From Caldichromatium japonicum (GTDB taxonomy: Bacteria; Pseudomonadota; Gammaproteobacteria; Chromatiales; Chromatiaceae): a stretch of DNA of 64,000 bases. Both the position numbers and the translations under genes were made by a program. Positions within the stretch are counted from its first letter, which is position 1. Each line of letters starts with the position of its first letter. Where the stretch lies: the NCBI RefSeq assembly GCF_011290485.1, contig NZ_CP048029.1:620001-684000 (forward strand). Reading direction: 5' to 3'. The notes below the pieces were generated by a model. That model did not search any database. It saw nothing but the letters and a program-made list of their open reading frames with translations, and was not told the origin of the DNA. Below, in pieces: positions 49,264 to 58,798 of this stretch.

Positions 49264-50076
49264 CTAACTAGCGCGTTGCAGGATGAATTGCAAAACCGCC
49301 TTGCTGCCGAAATAGGCCAGGATCAATATACCGAAGCCGCTGAGGGTCCAGGTGATGGCTGTGCGTCCGCGCCAACCATGGCGGTAACGCCCGATCAACA
49401 AACCACCAAATACCAGCCATGCCAACACGGAGAGTATCGTCTTATGCACCAGATGTTGGGCGAACATGTTTTCCAGAAAGGCAAAACCGCTCAATAGGGC
49501 CAGGGTGAGCAGGATGAAACCGGCGGTGATCATCTCAAACAAGAGGCTTTCCATCGTCTGGAGGGGTGGCAGGGTGCGCACGAACCCAGTAAAACGGCGG
49601 TGGCGCAGATGGTGATCCTGGACGGCAAGGATGATCGACTGAACCGCGGCCAGGGTCAGCAGGCTATAGGCCAACATTGAGATCAAGACATGGATCTTGA
49701 GTGCCAGGCTGGTTGAATGACGCATAAAGCCGACATCGGCCATGTGGGTCTCTAGGAGCAGGCTGAGCGCCGCCGCCGGCAGCAAGATCAGGCCCAGGTT
49801 ATCGACGGGTTTTGTCAGGCTAGAGGCCAGCAGCAGGGCCACGATCGTCCAGGCCGTGAGCGCTAGGGCATGATAAAAGCCCAGATTGACACCGCCGTGC
49901 CCAGCGACACCATCCCAGATGACCCAGCTATGCAGTGTGAGCCCGATAAAACCGATGGCGATCGCCAGCCAGCGGGGCGGTGTCCATCCCTCCTTGCGGA
50001 AGAGACGGACGCCGATCAGGAAGGCCGCAGCGAGATAACAGAGGGTGGTGAGATAGGCAAAAAGAGTATGGATCAT
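49264..50076 (-). CDS. CcsA/YpjD-family cytochrome c assembly-type membrane protein
   Basis: 270 residues with eight hydrophobic segments. Conserved parts of the cytochrome c assembly family: LTLHSWVIWDGVAGHGGVNLG, LKIHVLISMLAYSLLTLAAVQS with a heme-ligand-type His, and HLVHKTILSVLAWLVFG with another. This YpjD-like form usually lies next to ffh in gammaproteobacteria. Its role in heme handling is inferred. Divergent from ffh. Confidence 0.88.
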   Translation of the reverse strand: MIHTLFAYLTTLCYLAAAFLIGVRLFRKEGWTPPRWLAIAIGFIGLTLHSWVIWDGVAGHGGVNLGFYHALALTAWTIVALLLASSLTKPVDNLGLILLPAAALSLLLETHMADVGFMRHSTSLALKIHVLISMLAYSLLTLAAVQSIILAVQDHHLRHRRFTGFVRTLPPLQTMESLLFEMITAGFILLTLALLSGFAFLENMFAQHLVHKTILSVLAWLVFGGLLIGRYRHGWRGRTAITWTLSGFGILILAYFGSKAVLQFILQRAS

Positions 50077-50232
50077 GGGCGATGACTTTGGGCAGACGGT
50101 TTTCTATAAGATGTCCCGATGCGACCTAGGGTCATATCGAGCGATACTGCGCTTGCATTATACTCATAACCCATGCCGTCAACCGGTGATCACAGTTGGC
50201 ATCCCCTCTGGATGCTATGAGGATTGCATGCC

Positions 50233-51642
50233 ATGTTTGCACAGCTCCAGGATCGTTTCAGCGGTATCCTGAAACACCTGCGCGGTCAAGGCCGCCTCAC
50301 TGAAGACAACATCAAGGATACCCTGCGCGAGATCCGCCTGGCCTTGCTCGAGGCCGACGTGGTGCTGCCCGTGGTGCGCCAATTCATCGAGGAGATTCGC
50401 GCCAAGGCCGTCGGCGAGGCGGTGATGAAAAGCCTGACGCCGGGTCAGGTCCTCATCAAACTGGTTCACGATGAGCTCGTCAGGGTCATGGGCGAGTTCA
50501 ATGAACGCCTAGAACTCAATGCTCCACCGCCAGCGGTCATCCTCATGGCCGGACTCCAGGGTTCGGGCAAGACCACCAGTGCCGCCAAGCTGGCCCGCTG
50601 GCTCCATGAACGGCATAAGAAATCGGTGATGCTCGTCAGTTGCGATGTCTATCGCCCTGCGGCCATCGAGCAGTTGCGCATCCTGGCTGCTGAGGTCGAG
50701 GCCGAGTATTGCCCGAGTCAGGTCGATGAAGACCCAGTCGCTATCGCCCAGCGCGCCCTGGATATGGCCCGCCGCCGCTTCAAGGACGTCTTGATCATCG
50801 ACACCGCCGGGCGCCTGCATGTCGATGGCGAGATGATGGAAGAGATCAAGCGCCTCCATGCCGCTGTCAGGCCGGTCGAGACGCTGTTCGTAGTCGATGC
50901 CATGACCGGTCAGGATGCCGCCAACACTGCCCGGGCCTTCGATGAGGCCCTGCCCCTGACCGGCGTGATCCTCACCAAGACCGATGGCGATGCGCGCGGC
51001 GGGGCGGCCTTGTCGATCCGCTTTATCACCGGTAAGCCGATCAAGTTCTTGGGGACAGGTGAGCGCACCGCGGCGCTCGAACCCTTTTATCCTGACCGCG
51101 TCGCCTCGCGTATCCTCGGGATGGGTGATGTGGTGTCCTTGGTCGAGGAGGTCCAGGCACGGGTTGATCGCGATCAGGCTGAACGCCTGGTCAAGAAGCT
51201 CAATAAGGGCAAGGACTTTGATCTGGCTGATTTCAAGGAACAGCTCGAACAGATGACCCGCATGGGTGGGGTCCTGAGCCTGATGGAGAAGCTTCCTGGC
51301 ATGAATCAGCTCCCCGAGCACATCAAGGCCAAGGCTAGCGACAAAGAGCTGGGCAAATTGATTGCCATCATCAATTCCATGACCCCACAGGAGCGTCGCT
51401 TTCCCACCATCATCAAAGGTTCACGCAAGCGCCGCATCGCCGCAGGCTCCGGCACCCGGGTACAGGATGTCAATCAGCTCCTCAAGCAATTCTTGCAGAT
51501 GCAAAAGGTCATGAAAAAGATGCAGGGTGGGGGCATGGCCAAGATGATGCGTGCCCTCCAGGGCCGGATTCCCCAGGGCCTCTTGCCACCTGGTGGGGGA
51601 TTGCCGCCCGGGGGCATGCCACCGGGAGGATTCCCCCGGTGA
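50233..51642 (+). CDS. ffh: Signal recognition particle protein Ffh
   Basis: 469 residues. N domain, then GTPase domain with GLQGSGKTTSAAKLA, VSCDVYRPAAIEQL, IIDTAGRLHVD and TKTDGDARGGAAL, then the methionine-rich M domain (MEKLPGMNQLP, FLQMQKVMKKMQGGGM) that binds signal sequences and 4.5S RNA. The C terminus is a Gly/Pro/Met repeat (LPPGGGLPPGGMPPGGF). The start at 50233 gives the normal N terminus. -10-like TATACT at 50159-50164. The stop overlaps mepA by 4 bp. Confidence 0.96.
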   Translation: MFAQLQDRFSGILKHLRGQGRLTEDNIKDTLREIRLALLEADVVLPVVRQFIEEIRAKAVGEAVMKSLTPGQVLIKLVHDELVRVMGEFNERLELNAPPPAVILMAGLQGSGKTTSAAKLARWLHERHKKSVMLVSCDVYRPAAIEQLRILAAEVEAEYCPSQVDEDPVAIAQRALDMARRRFKDVLIIDTAGRLHVDGEMMEEIKRLHAAVRPVETLFVVDAMTGQDAANTARAFDEALPLTGVILTKTDGDARGGAALSIRFITGKPIKFLGTGERTAALEPFYPDRVASRILGMGDVVSLVEEVQARVDRDQAERLVKKLNKGKDFDLADFKEQLEQMTRMGGVLSLMEKLPGMNQLPEHIKAKASDKELGKLIAIINSMTPQERRFPTIIKGSRKRRIAAGSGTRVQDVNQLLKQFLQMQKVMKKMQGGGMAKMMRALQGRIPQGLLPPGGGLPPGGMPPGGFPR

Positions 51643-52514
51643 TCCCCAGATCCGTTCTTCGGTCCCTGATTCAGCTCGGCGCCCTCCTGGGCCTGTTGCT
51701 GCCCGCAGCCCTCGTCTTGGCCAACCCCTGGGCTTCGGTCAGCGCTCCCTCGTCCGGCATGACACAGGTCGTCGGCAGTACGGCTAGTGGTTGTATCGCC
51801 GGCGCCGATCCACTCTCCGCAAGCGGTCCTGGCTATGTGAGTGTGCGCCGTTATCGGAATCGGTATTGGGGTCATCCCGAACTGATCCGCTTTATCCAGG
51901 ATCTGGGCCACGCACAGATGAAACGGACCGGACGGCTGGTGCTGATCGGCGACCTGAGCCAGCCCCGCGGTGGGCCGATGCCGTCATCGCATCGCAGTCA
52001 TCAAAACGGCTTGGATGTCGATATCTGGTTGACCCTAGCCGATTCGCCAGAGGCGGCGCGTCGGCTGATGGACAACAACCCCGATCCGCCGAGCATGGTC
52101 GCAGTCGGCGGACGGTCGGTCAGCGCTGCCTGGGGCAGGGATCAATTCGCCTTGATCGAAATCGCAGCGCGCCATCCCCTGGTCGATCGGATCTTCGTCA
52201 ATGCCGCGATTAAACAAGAGCTTTGTCGCATAGCAGGCAGTGACCGCGCCTGGTTGCGTAAGGTGCGCCCTTGGTGGGGGCATGATGCCCATTTCCATGT
52301 CCGGCTACGCTGCCCTGCCGACAGCCCAGGCTGTGATCCGCAAAAGCCGCTTCCCGAGGGCGATGGCTGCGGTTCCGATCTGGCGTGGTGGCTGAGCGAC
52401 GAGGTCTTGCGCGGCTTGGCCAAGGCCAAGCCGCCAGCCAAGCGTCCAGAGCCGGAGCTGCCTCCCGCCTGTCGCACCCTCCTGCATGACCCGCCGCGGA
52501 TAGCGGGGGAGTGA
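51639..52514 (+). CDS. mepA: Penicillin-insensitive murein endopeptidase MepA
   Basis: 291 residues with a GTG start overlapping ffh. Signal segment (LIQLGALLGLLLPAALVLA). LAS-family zinc site: SSHRSHQNGLDVDIW and WWGHDAHFHVRLRC. It cleaves D-Ala-mDAP cross-links in the periplasm. Six cysteines near the C terminus are as in the family. The stop overlaps dctQ by 4 bp. Confidence 0.92.
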   Translation: MIPRSVLRSLIQLGALLGLLLPAALVLANPWASVSAPSSGMTQVVGSTASGCIAGADPLSASGPGYVSVRRYRNRYWGHPELIRFIQDLGHAQMKRTGRLVLIGDLSQPRGGPMPSSHRSHQNGLDVDIWLTLADSPEAARRLMDNNPDPPSMVAVGGRSVSAAWGRDQFALIEIAARHPLVDRIFVNAAIKQELCRIAGSDRAWLRKVRPWWGHDAHFHVRLRCPADSPGCDPQKPLPEGDGCGSDLAWWLSDEVLRGLAKAKPPAKRPEPELPPACRTLLHDPPRIAGE

Positions 52515-53071
52515 CCGGAAGCAACCTGATGAGGCATCTGCTCAGGTTCGCCTATCTGATCGATACCCTCAACCGGCGTATCGGCGGGCTGGTGCATTGG
52601 CTGGTGTTGATGAGTGTATTGCTCAGCGCCGCGACCGCCACCCTGCGCTATACCCTGAGTTGGGGCTCCAATGCCTTGGTCGAGGGGCAATGGTTCATGT
52701 TTGGTCTGATCTTTCTGCTCTATGCGCCCCTGACCTTGCAGCAACGCGGCCATGTCCGGGTCGATATCCTCTATAGCCGCCTGCCGTCGCGCCTCCAGCT
52801 CCTGATCGATATCCTCGCCGGGCTGTTGTTCCTCCTCCCCGTCTGCCTCCTGATCCTGATCGATGCCTGGGATTATGCCAGGCTAGCCATCCAGCAAAAC
52901 GAATCCTCGATCAATCCCGGTGGGCTGCCCTGGTGGCCCATGAAGTTGGCGATCCCGATCGGCTTTGGCCTCTTGGCCCTGCAAGGCGTCTCCGAGATCA
53001 TCAAGGGGACCGCAGCACTGGTCGCTCAGGCACCATCGCCCCAGGAAGTGGATAGAGGTCATCGCAGATGA
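52511..53071 (+). CDS. dctQ: TRAP transporter small permease (DctQ)
   Basis: 186 residues with four helices. Typical pattern GLVHWLVLMSVLLSAATATLRY, NALVEGQWFMFGLIFLLYAP and RGHVRVDILYSRLP. GTG start overlapping mepA; the stop overlaps dctM (ATGA). The adjacent ssu and large permease make up the membrane part of a TRAP carboxylate transporter. Confidence 0.9.
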   Translation: MTGSNLMRHLLRFAYLIDTLNRRIGGLVHWLVLMSVLLSAATATLRYTLSWGSNALVEGQWFMFGLIFLLYAPLTLQQRGHVRVDILYSRLPSRLQLLIDILAGLLFLLPVCLLILIDAWDYARLAIQQNESSINPGGLPWWPMKLAIPIGFGLLALQGVSEIIKGTAALVAQAPSPQEVDRGHRR

Positions 53072-54504
53072 GCGTCTGGATTGCCGCGAACATGGCGCCG
53101 TTGATGTTCACCGCGCTGGTGGTCTTTTTGCTCATCGGCTATCCGGTCGCCTTTTCTTTGGCAGCTGTCGGGATGCTGTTTGCCTGGATCGGGATCGAGC
53201 TCGGGATGCTGACCCCGGCCTTGCTCCAGGCCCTGCCGGATCGGGTCTTCGGGATCATGCGTAACGAGATCCTGCTGGCAGTCCCCTTCTTTACCTTCAT
53301 GGGGCTGATCTTGGAGCGCAGCGGCCTGGCCGAGGATCTGCTGGAGACTGCAGGTCAGCTCTTTGGCGGAGTGCGCGGGGGTTTGGCCTATGCCGTGGTC
53401 TTCGTCGGCGCGCTCCTGGCCGCCACCACAGGGGTGGTGGCGGCTACGGTGATCGCGATGGGCCTGATCTCCTTGCCGATCATGTTGCGTTATGGCTATC
53501 ACCCGCGGTTAGCGACCGGCGTGATTGCAGCCAGCGGGACCCTCGCCCAGATCATCCCGCCTTCGTTGGTCCTGATCGTCATGGCCGATGTGCTCGGGCG
53601 TTCGGTGGGTGATATGTACAAGGGCGCCTTGCTGCCTGGATTGGTGCTGACTGGGCTGTATGCCCTCTATGTCTTGATCAATGCCCAGTTGCATCCTAAG
53701 CGCGCGCCTGCCCTCCCACCTGAAGCGCGCACCCTACATGGTGCTGCCTTGATCCGCCGCGTCCTACTGGTCCTGTTCCCGCCGCTGGCCCTGATCTTTT
53801 TGGTCCTTGGGACGATCTTCATCGGCTGGGCGACGCCCACCGAGGGCGGGGCGATGGGGGCTGTTGGCGCCATACTGTTGGCTGCGCTCAAGGGTCGGCT
53901 GAAGCTCCCCATGCTGACCGAGTCGATGGCTGCGACCGCGCGCATCACCAGCTTTGTGATCTTTATCCTCATCGGCGCCAGTGTCTTTAGTCTGAGCTTT
54001 CGCGCCCTCGATGGGGATCTGTGGGTTGAGCATCTGCTTAGCGGATTGCCTGGCGGGGCGCTGGGCTTTCTGCTCTTTGTCAATCTACTGGTCTTTGTCT
54101 TGGCCTTCTTTCTCGATTTCTTCGAGATCTCATTCATCATCCTGCCGCTGCTTGCGCCCGTTGCCACCAAGCTCGGCATCGACCTGGTCTGGTTCGGGGT
54201 CCTGATCGGAGTCAATATGCAGACCAGTTTCATGCACCCACCCTTTGGCTTTGCCCTCTTTTATCTGCGTTCGGTGGCCCCTCCGTCGGTCCGTACCTCC
54301 GATCTCTATTGGGGGGCACTGCCCTTTGTGCTCATCCAGCTCCTCATGGTCGGGATCATTATCCTCGCGCCGGGCCTGGTGACCTGGGGGCTGAATCCAG
54401 GATCTGGCAGCGCCCCAGCCGTTGAGATCCAGCTTCCCCAGGGTGGGTCGAGTCTGCTCGACAGCGGTGATTTCGAGGGCTTGTTCAAGCCAGAGAGCCA
54501 ATAG
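53068..54504 (+). CDS. dctM: TRAP transporter large permease (DctM)
   Basis: 478 residues with about twelve helices. Family marks: FTFMGLILERSGLAEDLL, GGVRGGLAYAVVFVGALLAATTGVVAA, SGTLAQIIPPSLVLIVMAD and MQTSFMHPPFGFALFYLRSVAP. It moves a dicarboxylate or similar anion with Na+. No DctP periplasmic subunit gene is in the window. Confidence 0.93.
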   Translation: MSVWIAANMAPLMFTALVVFLLIGYPVAFSLAAVGMLFAWIGIELGMLTPALLQALPDRVFGIMRNEILLAVPFFTFMGLILERSGLAEDLLETAGQLFGGVRGGLAYAVVFVGALLAATTGVVAATVIAMGLISLPIMLRYGYHPRLATGVIAASGTLAQIIPPSLVLIVMADVLGRSVGDMYKGALLPGLVLTGLYALYVLINAQLHPKRAPALPPEARTLHGAALIRRVLLVLFPPLALIFLVLGTIFIGWATPTEGGAMGAVGAILLAALKGRLKLPMLTESMAATARITSFVIFILIGASVFSLSFRALDGDLWVEHLLSGLPGGALGFLLFVNLLVFVLAFFLDFFEISFIILPLLAPVATKLGIDLVWFGVLIGVNMQTSFMHPPFGFALFYLRSVAPPSVRTSDLYWGALPFVLIQLLMVGIIILAPGLVTWGLNPGSGSAPAVEIQLPQGGSSLLDSGDFEGLFKPESQ

Positions 54505-54566
54505 GCCAGGCCGAGACCTGGCCCGCGAGCATTCAGCGCCCTTTAGCAAGAACCTAAAATCGGCCC

Positions 54567-55439
54567 ATGCGTGCGAGCCTCCGTTTTTTCGTCTATCTGC
54601 TGATCTGTTTACTGATAGCTGGCCTGTTGACCCCGCCGCTCCTGGCGACTGGCTGGAGCGAGATTGAGGCGCACCGGCTCATGGGGCGGCTGGCTCAGGT
54701 GTTGATCCTGATCGGGCTTTGGCCCTTTTTGCGCTGGCAGGGGCTAGCCGAGCGGCCAGCATTGGGGTTGGATGTTGGTTGGCCGGCATTGTGGCGGAGA
54801 CTGATCTGGGGATGGCTTGGCGGATCATTGATGCTAGGGACCTTGGTCTGGGCCTTGCTTGAACTTACGGTGCGCCTGCCCGATCCAGACCCGAGAGATT
54901 GGCCTAGCCTGATTGGGCTCATTGCGCAGGCGCTGACCGCAGGTCTCGCCATCGGTTTGCTGGAAGAGGTCTTTTTCCGCGGCGCGCTCTATGCTGCGAT
55001 CTGTCGGGAGTCGGGGGTGAGGGCGGCGATGCTCTGGAGCGCCGGTCTTTATGCCGCCTTGCATTTTATGAAACCCTCGGCCTTACCCGAGGAGGGCGGC
55101 TTTGGGGCGGGCGCGGCGTTCTGGATGATGGCCCAGGCCGTGCTTGATCTCTTCCAATGGAAAAACCTCGATTCAGGGGTCGCGCTCTTGCTCGCTGGAC
55201 TGCTCTTGGCTTGGGTGCGCGAGCGCAGCGGAAACATCGGCTGGTGCATCGGCCTGCATGCTGGCTGGGTATTCGTGATCCAACTCACCCGCCGTCTGAC
55301 CGATGGTAATCCGGATGCAGCTTGGGGTTGGCTGGCCGGCAGCTATGACGGGGTCATCGGTTGGCTTGCCGCCCTCTGGATCGGGGTGCTGATCCTTGCC
55401 CTGTGGTCCGTGGAGCGGACGGGTCGTATTTCCCGGTGA
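54567..55439 (+). CDS. CPBP-family intramembrane metalloprotease-like protein
   Basis: 290 residues with about eight hydrophobic segments. The CAAX/Abi (CPBP) motifs are GLLEEVFFRGALYA (Glu-Glu), the His in YAALHFMKPSA and the C-terminal IGWCIGLHAGW. The extended loop between motifs two and three is usual in proteobacteria. The substrate is unknown. Confidence 0.85.
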   Translation: MRASLRFFVYLLICLLIAGLLTPPLLATGWSEIEAHRLMGRLAQVLILIGLWPFLRWQGLAERPALGLDVGWPALWRRLIWGWLGGSLMLGTLVWALLELTVRLPDPDPRDWPSLIGLIAQALTAGLAIGLLEEVFFRGALYAAICRESGVRAAMLWSAGLYAALHFMKPSALPEEGGFGAGAAFWMMAQAVLDLFQWKNLDSGVALLLAGLLLAWVRERSGNIGWCIGLHAGWVFVIQLTRRLTDGNPDAAWGWLAGSYDGVIGWLAALWIGVLILALWSVERTGRISR

Positions 55440-55594
55440 TGGCAGCAACATGGAGGCAAGGCCCCCTGAAAACACCGATGTCTCTGCCGCCTTGGGAATA
55501 GTCCAGCGGAGGCCGCCTGCCTGAGAGGTAGTAGGCGTTGATCCCATTTGGCGATTGCCCCGGACCTGTCCGGCGAGCACAGGGTTATAGATAA

Positions 55595-56005
55595 CTATAG
55601 ATAACGCCGCCAATGCTCGGGGCGTTCGTCGCGACAGCCGTGCTCGATGAGTTCGTAACGCCTGGCGAAGAGCTTTTGGGTCAGGGTCTGCTCATCGAAC
55701 GCCAGTTCGCTATTGGCGCGCACCGTCTCTTCGGTATAGTGATGCAGGGCGCGTTTCAGACGGTTAAAAAGATTCCGATCGAGATATAGGCCCAGCTCGG
55801 CGAGGGCCTCCTCGATCTCTTGCAGGCTGATCTTGAGGACATCATAGGTGACACGAAGCACATAAGGACTTGCTGGCTCGGTGTGCAGAATGCCGTCTAT
55901 CCCATTGAGGAATGCAGCCGCAGTCTGGGCCTGCTGGGGGTTGGGGTGGACCCGCTGGAAGGCGATCTCGCGGCGTTTAATGCGTTCGTCATCATGAATT
56001 TCCAT
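55595..56005 (-). CDS. Conserved hypothetical protein with HMA-like ferredoxin fold
   Basis: 136 residues, no signal or membrane segment. The stretch AAFLNGIDGILHTEPASPY..LRVTYDVLKISLQEIEEALAELGLYLD follows the beta-alpha-beta-beta-alpha-beta pattern of heavy-metal-associated domains but has no CxxC. A second half of about 50 residues is helical and charged, ending HWRRYL. The function is not known. Divergent from plsC. Confidence 0.6.
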   Translation of the reverse strand: MEIHDDERIKRREIAFQRVHPNPQQAQTAAAFLNGIDGILHTEPASPYVLRVTYDVLKISLQEIEEALAELGLYLDRNLFNRLKRALHHYTEETVRANSELAFDEQTLTQKLFARRYELIEHGCRDERPEHWRRYL

Positions 56006-56066
56006 AGCATCTTTATGCTAATACGCCTCTTGCAATCATCAATCTTGAGAAGATCAATACTGAACG

Positions 56067-56843
56067 ATGCAGACAGCAACAAAAGCCAATGCTGACTGGA
56101 TGATCTGGCTGCGCAGCCTCGCCTTTGTGCTCCTCTATAACCTGCTGGGGATCGTGCATAGCCTGGTGAGCTTGGCGGTGGCACCCTTCCAGAGCCGCGA
56201 GCAGCGCCACTGCTTCGTCAACCATTGGACGCGGATCACGATGTGGTTGTTGCGCCATCTCAACGGGATCGAGATCGAGATCCTGGGGCGCGAGAACCTC
56301 CCCCAGGGCGAGCCGGTGGTGGTGATGGCCAATCATCAAAGCGAGTGGGAGACCTTTTATCTACATCTCCTGGTCTCACCCCAGGCTACGGTGATCAAGC
56401 GCGAGTTGTTGTGGATCCCCTTTTTTGGTTGGGGTCTGGCCTTGCTCGACCCCATCGCTATCGATCGCAATAAACCGGTTCAGGCGCTCAAGAAACTCCT
56501 GCGCGAGGGCCAGCAGCGGCTTGAACAGGGTATGAGCGTAGTGATCTATCCCGAAGGGACGCGCCAGCCGCCTGGTCAGGTGGGGCGGTTCAATCCCGGT
56601 GGTGCGCAGCTAGCCTGTCGCACTGGGCGGCGGGTGTTGCCAGTCGCCCACAATGCTGGCGATTGCTGGCCGGCGCGTTCGCTATTGCGCCGACCCGGAC
56701 GCATCCGGGTGGTGATCGGCCCGCCGCTGTTCTGCGAGGCTGGGGTCGAGGCCCTCAATGCCCAGGTCGAGCAATGGATCCGCCAGACCGCCTTTGCGCT
56801 AATGGCCCGCTCTGTTACTGACCGGCACGGTAACCCAGGGTGA
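56067..56843 (+). CDS. plsC: 1-acyl-sn-glycerol-3-phosphate acyltransferase
   Basis: 258 residues. An N-terminal membrane helix, then acyltransferase motifs: ANHQSEWETFYL (the HX4D motif has Glu at the acidic position), FGWGLALLDPIAIDR and VVIYPEGTRQPPG. It adds the second acyl chain to make phosphatidic acid. Its last 29 bp overlap the convergent prmC end. Confidence 0.9.
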   Translation: MQTATKANADWMIWLRSLAFVLLYNLLGIVHSLVSLAVAPFQSREQRHCFVNHWTRITMWLLRHLNGIEIEILGRENLPQGEPVVVMANHQSEWETFYLHLLVSPQATVIKRELLWIPFFGWGLALLDPIAIDRNKPVQALKKLLREGQQRLEQGMSVVIYPEGTRQPPGQVGRFNPGGAQLACRTGRRVLPVAHNAGDCWPARSLLRRPGRIRVVIGPPLFCEAGVEALNAQVEQWIRQTAFALMARSVTDRHGNPG

Positions 56844-57723
56844 TCCGCTCATGTCCCGCCAGGTCGCAGCGGGTCTCGATGTCCTGCAATCCCCCTTGGG
56901 CGAAGAGCCGACGCACCGTTGCGCCCTGATCATAGCCGTGCTCGACGGCGAGCAGACCGCCCGATTTCAGACAGCGCGGGGCATCGGCCAGGATCGCGCG
57001 GATGGCATCCAGCCCATCCTGCCCTGAGACCAAGGCCAGCTGCGGCTCGAAACGCAGGCTGCCTGCGAGATGTGGGTCACCGGCGGCGACATAAGGCGGA
57101 TTGCTGAGGATCGCATCCAGACAGTCCGGACCTAGGGCGCTCAGCCAATGGCCCAAGACTGGAGCGACCAGCAATCCCAGGCGTCTGAAATTGTCCCGGG
57201 CGATGGCCATGGCGGCGGGCGAGCGCTCGACGGCAATCAGGTGCCAAAGCGGGCGTTCGCTGGCCAAGGCCGCTGCGATTGCCCCGCTGCCGGTACCCAG
57301 GTCGGCGATCCGTAGGGGCCGATCGGGCGTAAGGCGCTCGAGGGCAGTTTCGACCAAAAGCTCGGTCTCGGGTCGAGGGATCAGGGTTGCAGGTGTGACC
57401 TCAAGCTCCAGGGTCCAAAATCCCCAGCGTCCCAGGAGATAGGCGAGGGGCTCACCGACCAGCCGGCGTTGGAGGAGGGCTGCGAAACGGGCGAACTGGT
57501 CTGGTGTGAGGCCTGCCTCCGGACGCGCATAGAGCTCGGTGCGCCTCAGGCCGCTTGCCTCGGCGAGCAAGAGCTCGGCCTCTAGGCGGGGGGTAGCCTG
57601 CGCACAGTCGGCCAGGGCCAAGGCTGCCAGGTGCAGACACCGACCGATCACTGGCGGCGATAGCGCCAGCAGTCTCTCTGAGACGCTGGGAAATGCCTCA
57701 CTCGCTTCTTGTTCAGACACCAT
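56815..57723 (-). CDS. prmC: Peptide chain release factor N5-glutamine methyltransferase
   Basis: 302 residues. N-terminal helical domain, then SAM-binding domain with [24 protein letters not shown] and the catalytic NPPY motif in [13 protein letters not shown]. It methylates the Gln of the GGQ motif of RF1 and RF2. It follows prfA, its substrate's gene, with an 11-bp overlap. Confidence 0.95.
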   Translation of the reverse strand: MVSEQEASEAFPSVSERLLALSPPVIGRCLHLAALALADCAQATPRLEAELLLAEASGLRRTELYARPEAGLTPDQFARFAALLQRRLVGEPLAYLLGRWGFWTLELEVTPATLIPRPETELLVETALERLTPDRPLRIADLGTGSGAIAAALASERPLWHLIAVERSPAAMAIARDNFRRLGLLVAPVLGHWLSALGPDCLDAILSNPPYVAAGDPHLAGSLRFEPQLALVSGQDGLDAIRAILADAPRCLKSGGLLAVEHGYDQGATVRRLFAQGGLQDIETRCDLAGHERITLGYRAGQ

Positions 57724-58798
57724 TGGCCAGCAAGGTGGCGAGCTGGGCGCTCTGGTGTTCGGCCAAGAGCGGTTCGATGACCTGATCGAGCTGACCTTCC
57801 AGGATCTCGTCGAGCTTATAGATCGTCAGATTGATGCGATGATCGGTGAGACGATTCTGAGGAAAGTTGTAGGTACGGATACGCTCGGAACGGTCGCCGC
57901 TGCCGACCTGGAGCCGGCGTTGGCCCGAGACCTCGCTGTTTTGGGCCGCGCGCGCACTGGCCAATAGCTTGGCCTGGAGCAGGGCCATCGCCTTGGCGCG
58001 GTTTTTATGCTGCGAGCGCTCATCCTGGCATTCGACCACGATCCCTGTCGGCAGATGGGTGATGCGGATCGCCGAATCGGTCTTGTTGACATGCTGACCG
58101 CCGGCACCCGAGGCGCGATAGGTATCGATGCGCAGATCATTGGGGTTGATCGCGATCGCATCGATCGCCTCGACCTCGGGCAGGACAGCGACGGTACAGG
58201 CGGAGGTATGGATGCGCCCCTGGGATTCGGTCTCGGGGACGCGCTGGACGCGATGCACCCCGGGCTCGAACTTCAGGCGGGAATAAACCCCCGTCCCGCT
58301 GACGCGGACCACGACCTCCTTATAGCCACCTAGCTCTCCCTCGCTGGCCGAGACCAGTTCGGTACGCCAGCCGCGGGTTTCGGCATAACGCAGATACATG
58401 CGCAGAAGATCACCAGCAAAAAGCGCCGCCTCCGCCCCGCCGGTCCCCGCGCGGACCTCGAGAAAGACGTTGCGCTGATCATCGGGGTCCGGCGGGATCA
58501 GATGGAGATACAGCTCCGGCTCGATGGCCTCCAGTCGGGCGCGACTGGCAGCGAGTTCATCGCGGGCGAGTGCGCCCATCTCGGGGTCGGCGATGAGCTC
58601 CTCTGCTGCCGCGAGATCACGTTCGGCCGCTTGATAGCGTTCGTAGCAGGCCATCAAGGGTTCGAGCTGCGCATACTCACGGCTGAAGTCACGAAAACGC
58701 GCTGGATCGGCTTGGGTCTCGGGATCGGCCAGGAGCACCGCAAGCTCGCTATGCCGTTCAGCAAGGCGCTCCAGGCGGGCGCGGATCAATGGCGTCAT
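57713..58798 (-). CDS. prfA: Peptide chain release factor 1
   Basis: 361 residues. Catalytic GGQ in [21 protein letters not shown]1-type context [20 protein letters not shown], and the C-terminal helix ([17 protein letters not shown]). It recognises UAA and UAG; an intact RF1 argues against general UAG reassignment in this organism. The start overlaps the hemA stop by 4 bp. Confidence 0.97.
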   Translation of the reverse strand: MTPLIRARLERLAERHSELAVLLADPETQADPARFRDFSREYAQLEPLMACYERYQAAERDLAAAEELIADPEMGALARDELAASRARLEAIEPELYLHLIPPDPDDQRNVFLEVRAGTGGAEAALFAGDLLRMYLRYAETRGWRTELVSASEGELGGYKEVVVRVSGTGVYSRLKFEPGVHRVQRVPETESQGRIHTSACTVAVLPEVEAIDAIAINPNDLRIDTYRASGAGGQHVNKTDSAIRITHLPTGIVVECQDERSQHKNRAKAMALLQAKLLASARAAQNSEVSGQRRLQVGSGDRSERIRTYNFPQNRLTDHRINLTIYKLDEILEGQLDQVIEPLLAEHQSAQLATLLANGV

